From positions 23,860-87,859 of the forward strand of contig NZ_JACMYC010000011.1 in NCBI RefSeq assembly GCF_014266025.1: DNA of 64,000 nucleotides, given 5' to 3'. The position numbers and the translations under genes are program-made. The stretch comes from Nocardioides deserti. Lineage in GTDB: Bacteria; Actinomycetota; Actinomycetes; Propionibacteriales; Nocardioidaceae. Shown in pieces: positions 62,980 to 64,000 of the stretch (position 1 is the first letter of the stretch; every line of letters starts with the position of its first letter). Below the pieces are notes generated by a model, which made no database searches, was not told the DNA's origin, and was given only the letters and a program-made list of their open reading frames with translations.

Positions 62980-63058
62980 CCCCACCGCCCGGCGGTGCTT
63001 GCGTGCCTGCCGGCCGCTCCACCTGCCGGGGTGGATGACGGGGAGGTCGTGCCGCGGT

Positions 63059-63064
63059 TAGCGT
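63059..63064 (+). promoter_or_regulatory. -10 element, leaderless start
   Basis: TAGCGT lies 6 nt before the ATG at 63071. Confidence 0.45.
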
Positions 63065-63070
63065 CCCGGC

Positions 63071-63466
63071 ATGAGGCGCCCCCACGAGAACGTGGCGACC
63101 GTGCTGGTCGACCCGGCCGTGCTTGCCGAGCTCGAGCTGGACCTGATGGCGCTCGACCTTTGGGTGTGGCCGCTCGCCACCGCACCGATCGTCGCGGACG
63201 GGCCGCGGCTGGCCTTCCAGGTACGCCGTCGGCTGGTCGAGGCGCGCCGCGGGGCGTGGGACTGCGCCCGCGACTGGACGCCGGTCTGGGTCTCCTTCGG
63301 CCTGAGCTGGTACGACGGCGACGAGCCGCTCCCGTGGTCGGCCCACGCCGCGCTGTGGGCGGCGCTCGGCCGGCACGCCGACCACGTGCGGCACACCGTC
63401 CGCCTCGGCGGCGTGCCTCGCTTCCCGGTCCGGCACGAGCTCGGCGCCGAGCGCGACACCGCCTGA
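63071..63466 (+). CDS. Hypothetical protein
   Basis: A 131-residue soluble protein without a recognised family. It is rich in Trp, Arg and Asp, with a hydrophobic core around LDLWVWPLATAPIVADGPRLAF and WDCARDWTPVWVSFGLSWYDGDEPLPWSAH. No signal peptide, membrane segment or catalytic motif is visible. The start is supported by a leaderless promoter. It is divergent from the SDR and 60 bp upstream of the STAS gene. Confidence 0.6.
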   Translation: MRRPHENVATVLVDPAVLAELELDLMALDLWVWPLATAPIVADGPRLAFQVRRRLVEARRGAWDCARDWTPVWVSFGLSWYDGDEPLPWSAHAALWAALGRHADHVRHTVRLGGVPRFPVRHELGAERDTA

Positions 63467-63513
63467 TCCGCGCGCGACCGCGGACAGTGGGTGCGCGGAG
63501 CCCGCCGGATCCC

Positions 63514-63519
63514 TAGTCT
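63514..63519 (+). promoter_or_regulatory. -10 element, leaderless start
   Basis: TAGTCT lies 7 nt before the GTG at 63527, supporting that start for the STAS gene over upstream codons. Confidence 0.5.
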
Positions 63520-63526
63520 TCGACCC

Positions 63527-63853
63527 GTGGACGGACGCAGCCTCACCTTCGCCGCGCGCGGCGACGTGCTGTGCGTGGCCGGGAGCGTCGACGAGGACAT
63601 CGTCCACGTGCTCCAGGAGCGGCTGGCCGACTTCGTCGCCGCGCACCGGGGAGACGTCGTCTGGGTGCAGGTCGACGAGGTCGACTTCCTCCCCAGCGCC
63701 GGCATCGGCGCGCTCGTCGCGGCCCAGGGCGCGGCCTTGCGGGCCGGGGGCCTGCTGACGCTCGTCGCCGCTCCGGGCACCCTGGCGGCCCGCGTCTTCG
63801 GGCTCATGGGCATCGAGCACGACGCTGCGCTGCCCTCCTCCGACACTGGCTGA
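63527..63853 (+). CDS. STAS domain protein (anti-sigma factor antagonist type)
   Basis: A 108-residue STAS protein like those that bind anti-sigma factors in partner-switching systems. The strand-loop VDFLPSAGIGALVAAQ (about 51-66) is the phosphorylation region; Ser57 occupies the usual serine position, although the motif is PSAG rather than DSSG. No kinase or sigma-B gene is adjacent. It could also be a stand-alone STAS protein with another partner. The GTG at 63527 follows the leaderless promoter. Confidence 0.85.
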   Translation: MDGRSLTFAARGDVLCVAGSVDEDIVHVLQERLADFVAAHRGDVVWVQVDEVDFLPSAGIGALVAAQGAALRAGGLLTLVAAPGTLAARVFGLMGIEHDAALPSSDTG

Positions 63854-63885
63854 GCAGGCTCCGCGGAGGCGGGTGACGGCCCGAT

Positions 63886-63915
63886 TTGGTGGTTCACGGG
63901 ATGGCCGTCTAATGT
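63886..63915 (+). promoter_or_regulatory. Strong sigma-A-type promoter candidate
   Basis: TTGGTG (63886-63891) and TAATGT (63910-63915) are 18 bp apart, close to the consensus of housekeeping promoters, with a C/T-rich start region (TTTTCTCTG) after it. The following 85 bases lack an open frame and have hairpin-like GGCCGG/CCGGCC arms, as in the leader of a stable RNA. The gene it serves lies outside the window. Confidence 0.5.
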
Positions 63916-64000
63916 TTTCTCTGTCGCCAGGGAGCGGCGGGGAGCAAGGCCGGTCTGGTCGGGCTTCCGGCCCCGGTGCGATGGTCAGCCTTCAGGGCAG

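Overview
This is chromosomal DNA of a very GC-rich actinobacterium. The gene set fits the family Nocardioidaceae, probably Nocardioides or a close relative. That placement is inferred from class I lysyl-tRNA synthetase, DUF3073 downstream of purM, DUF3151, DUF3817, SCO6745-family and DUF222/HNH proteins, Tat-exported enzymes, and many GTG and leaderless starts. No rRNA, tRNA, insertion sequence, prophage or CRISPR array was recognised. About 60 genes cover nearly the whole window, and most long open frames opposite them are GC-driven shadows.

The backbone is de novo purine synthesis, spread over about 44 kb in short units: purA-purD (8250-10813), purB (10894-12324), purC (18924-19823), purS-purQ (26214-27136), purL (29312-31567) and purF-purM (49371-52021), followed by DUF3073. 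PurA and PurB make AMP from IMP; the others lead from PRPP to AIR and on to SAICAR. purN, purE, purK and purH are not here. Most units begin with a TAnnnT -10 element 6-7 nt before the start codon, as in leaderless transcripts. purA instead has a leader that begins with a terminator-like hairpin.

Layout. 0.1-8.1 kb: DHA2-type exporter, DUF3151, a LysR regulator divergent from a YeiH-type exporter, class I LysRS, a TrmB/LuxR-type regulator and a lipid kinase. 12.4-18.9 kb: an ECF sigma factor with a membrane-anchored partner, Hsp20 divergent from a MerR regulator, a thioredoxin, an AhpD-like protein, a second exporter, a monooxygenase-fold protein and a HIT protein. 19.8-25.6 kb: SRPBCC protein, acyl-CoA ligase, a 49-residue membrane protein, a NarL-type two-component system and a membrane protein. 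27-40 kb: exported glycoside-hydrolase-like and M28 peptidase proteins, ArfB, a Tat lipoprotein hydrolase, a frameshifted DUF222/HNH gene, a Nei-type glycosylase and an ArsR regulator divergent from its likely target exporter. 40-47 kb: sterol-carrier-like protein, M20 dipeptidase, PucR regulator and a Tat-exported molybdenum hydroxylase with its 2Fe-2S subunit. 47-64 kb is rich in signalling: a GAF kinase, an STK/ECF pair, a PAS-PAS-GAF-kinase-REC-REC-Hpt hybrid, a REC-PAS-PAS-kinase and a STAS protein.

The least explained material lies between genes. Two convergent intergenic regions (25.6 and 27.6 kb) hold arrays of near-perfect 20-40 bp palindromes whose dyad centres are 31 bp apart. Other dyads look like operators: three TGCGCAA sites at 14-bp intervals between the ArsR gene and the exporter, a LysR-type dyad at 3043, a dyad in the MerR/hsp20 gap and a 28-bp palindrome before purL. 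A match to the published SigH/SigR-type consensus lies upstream of DUF3073.
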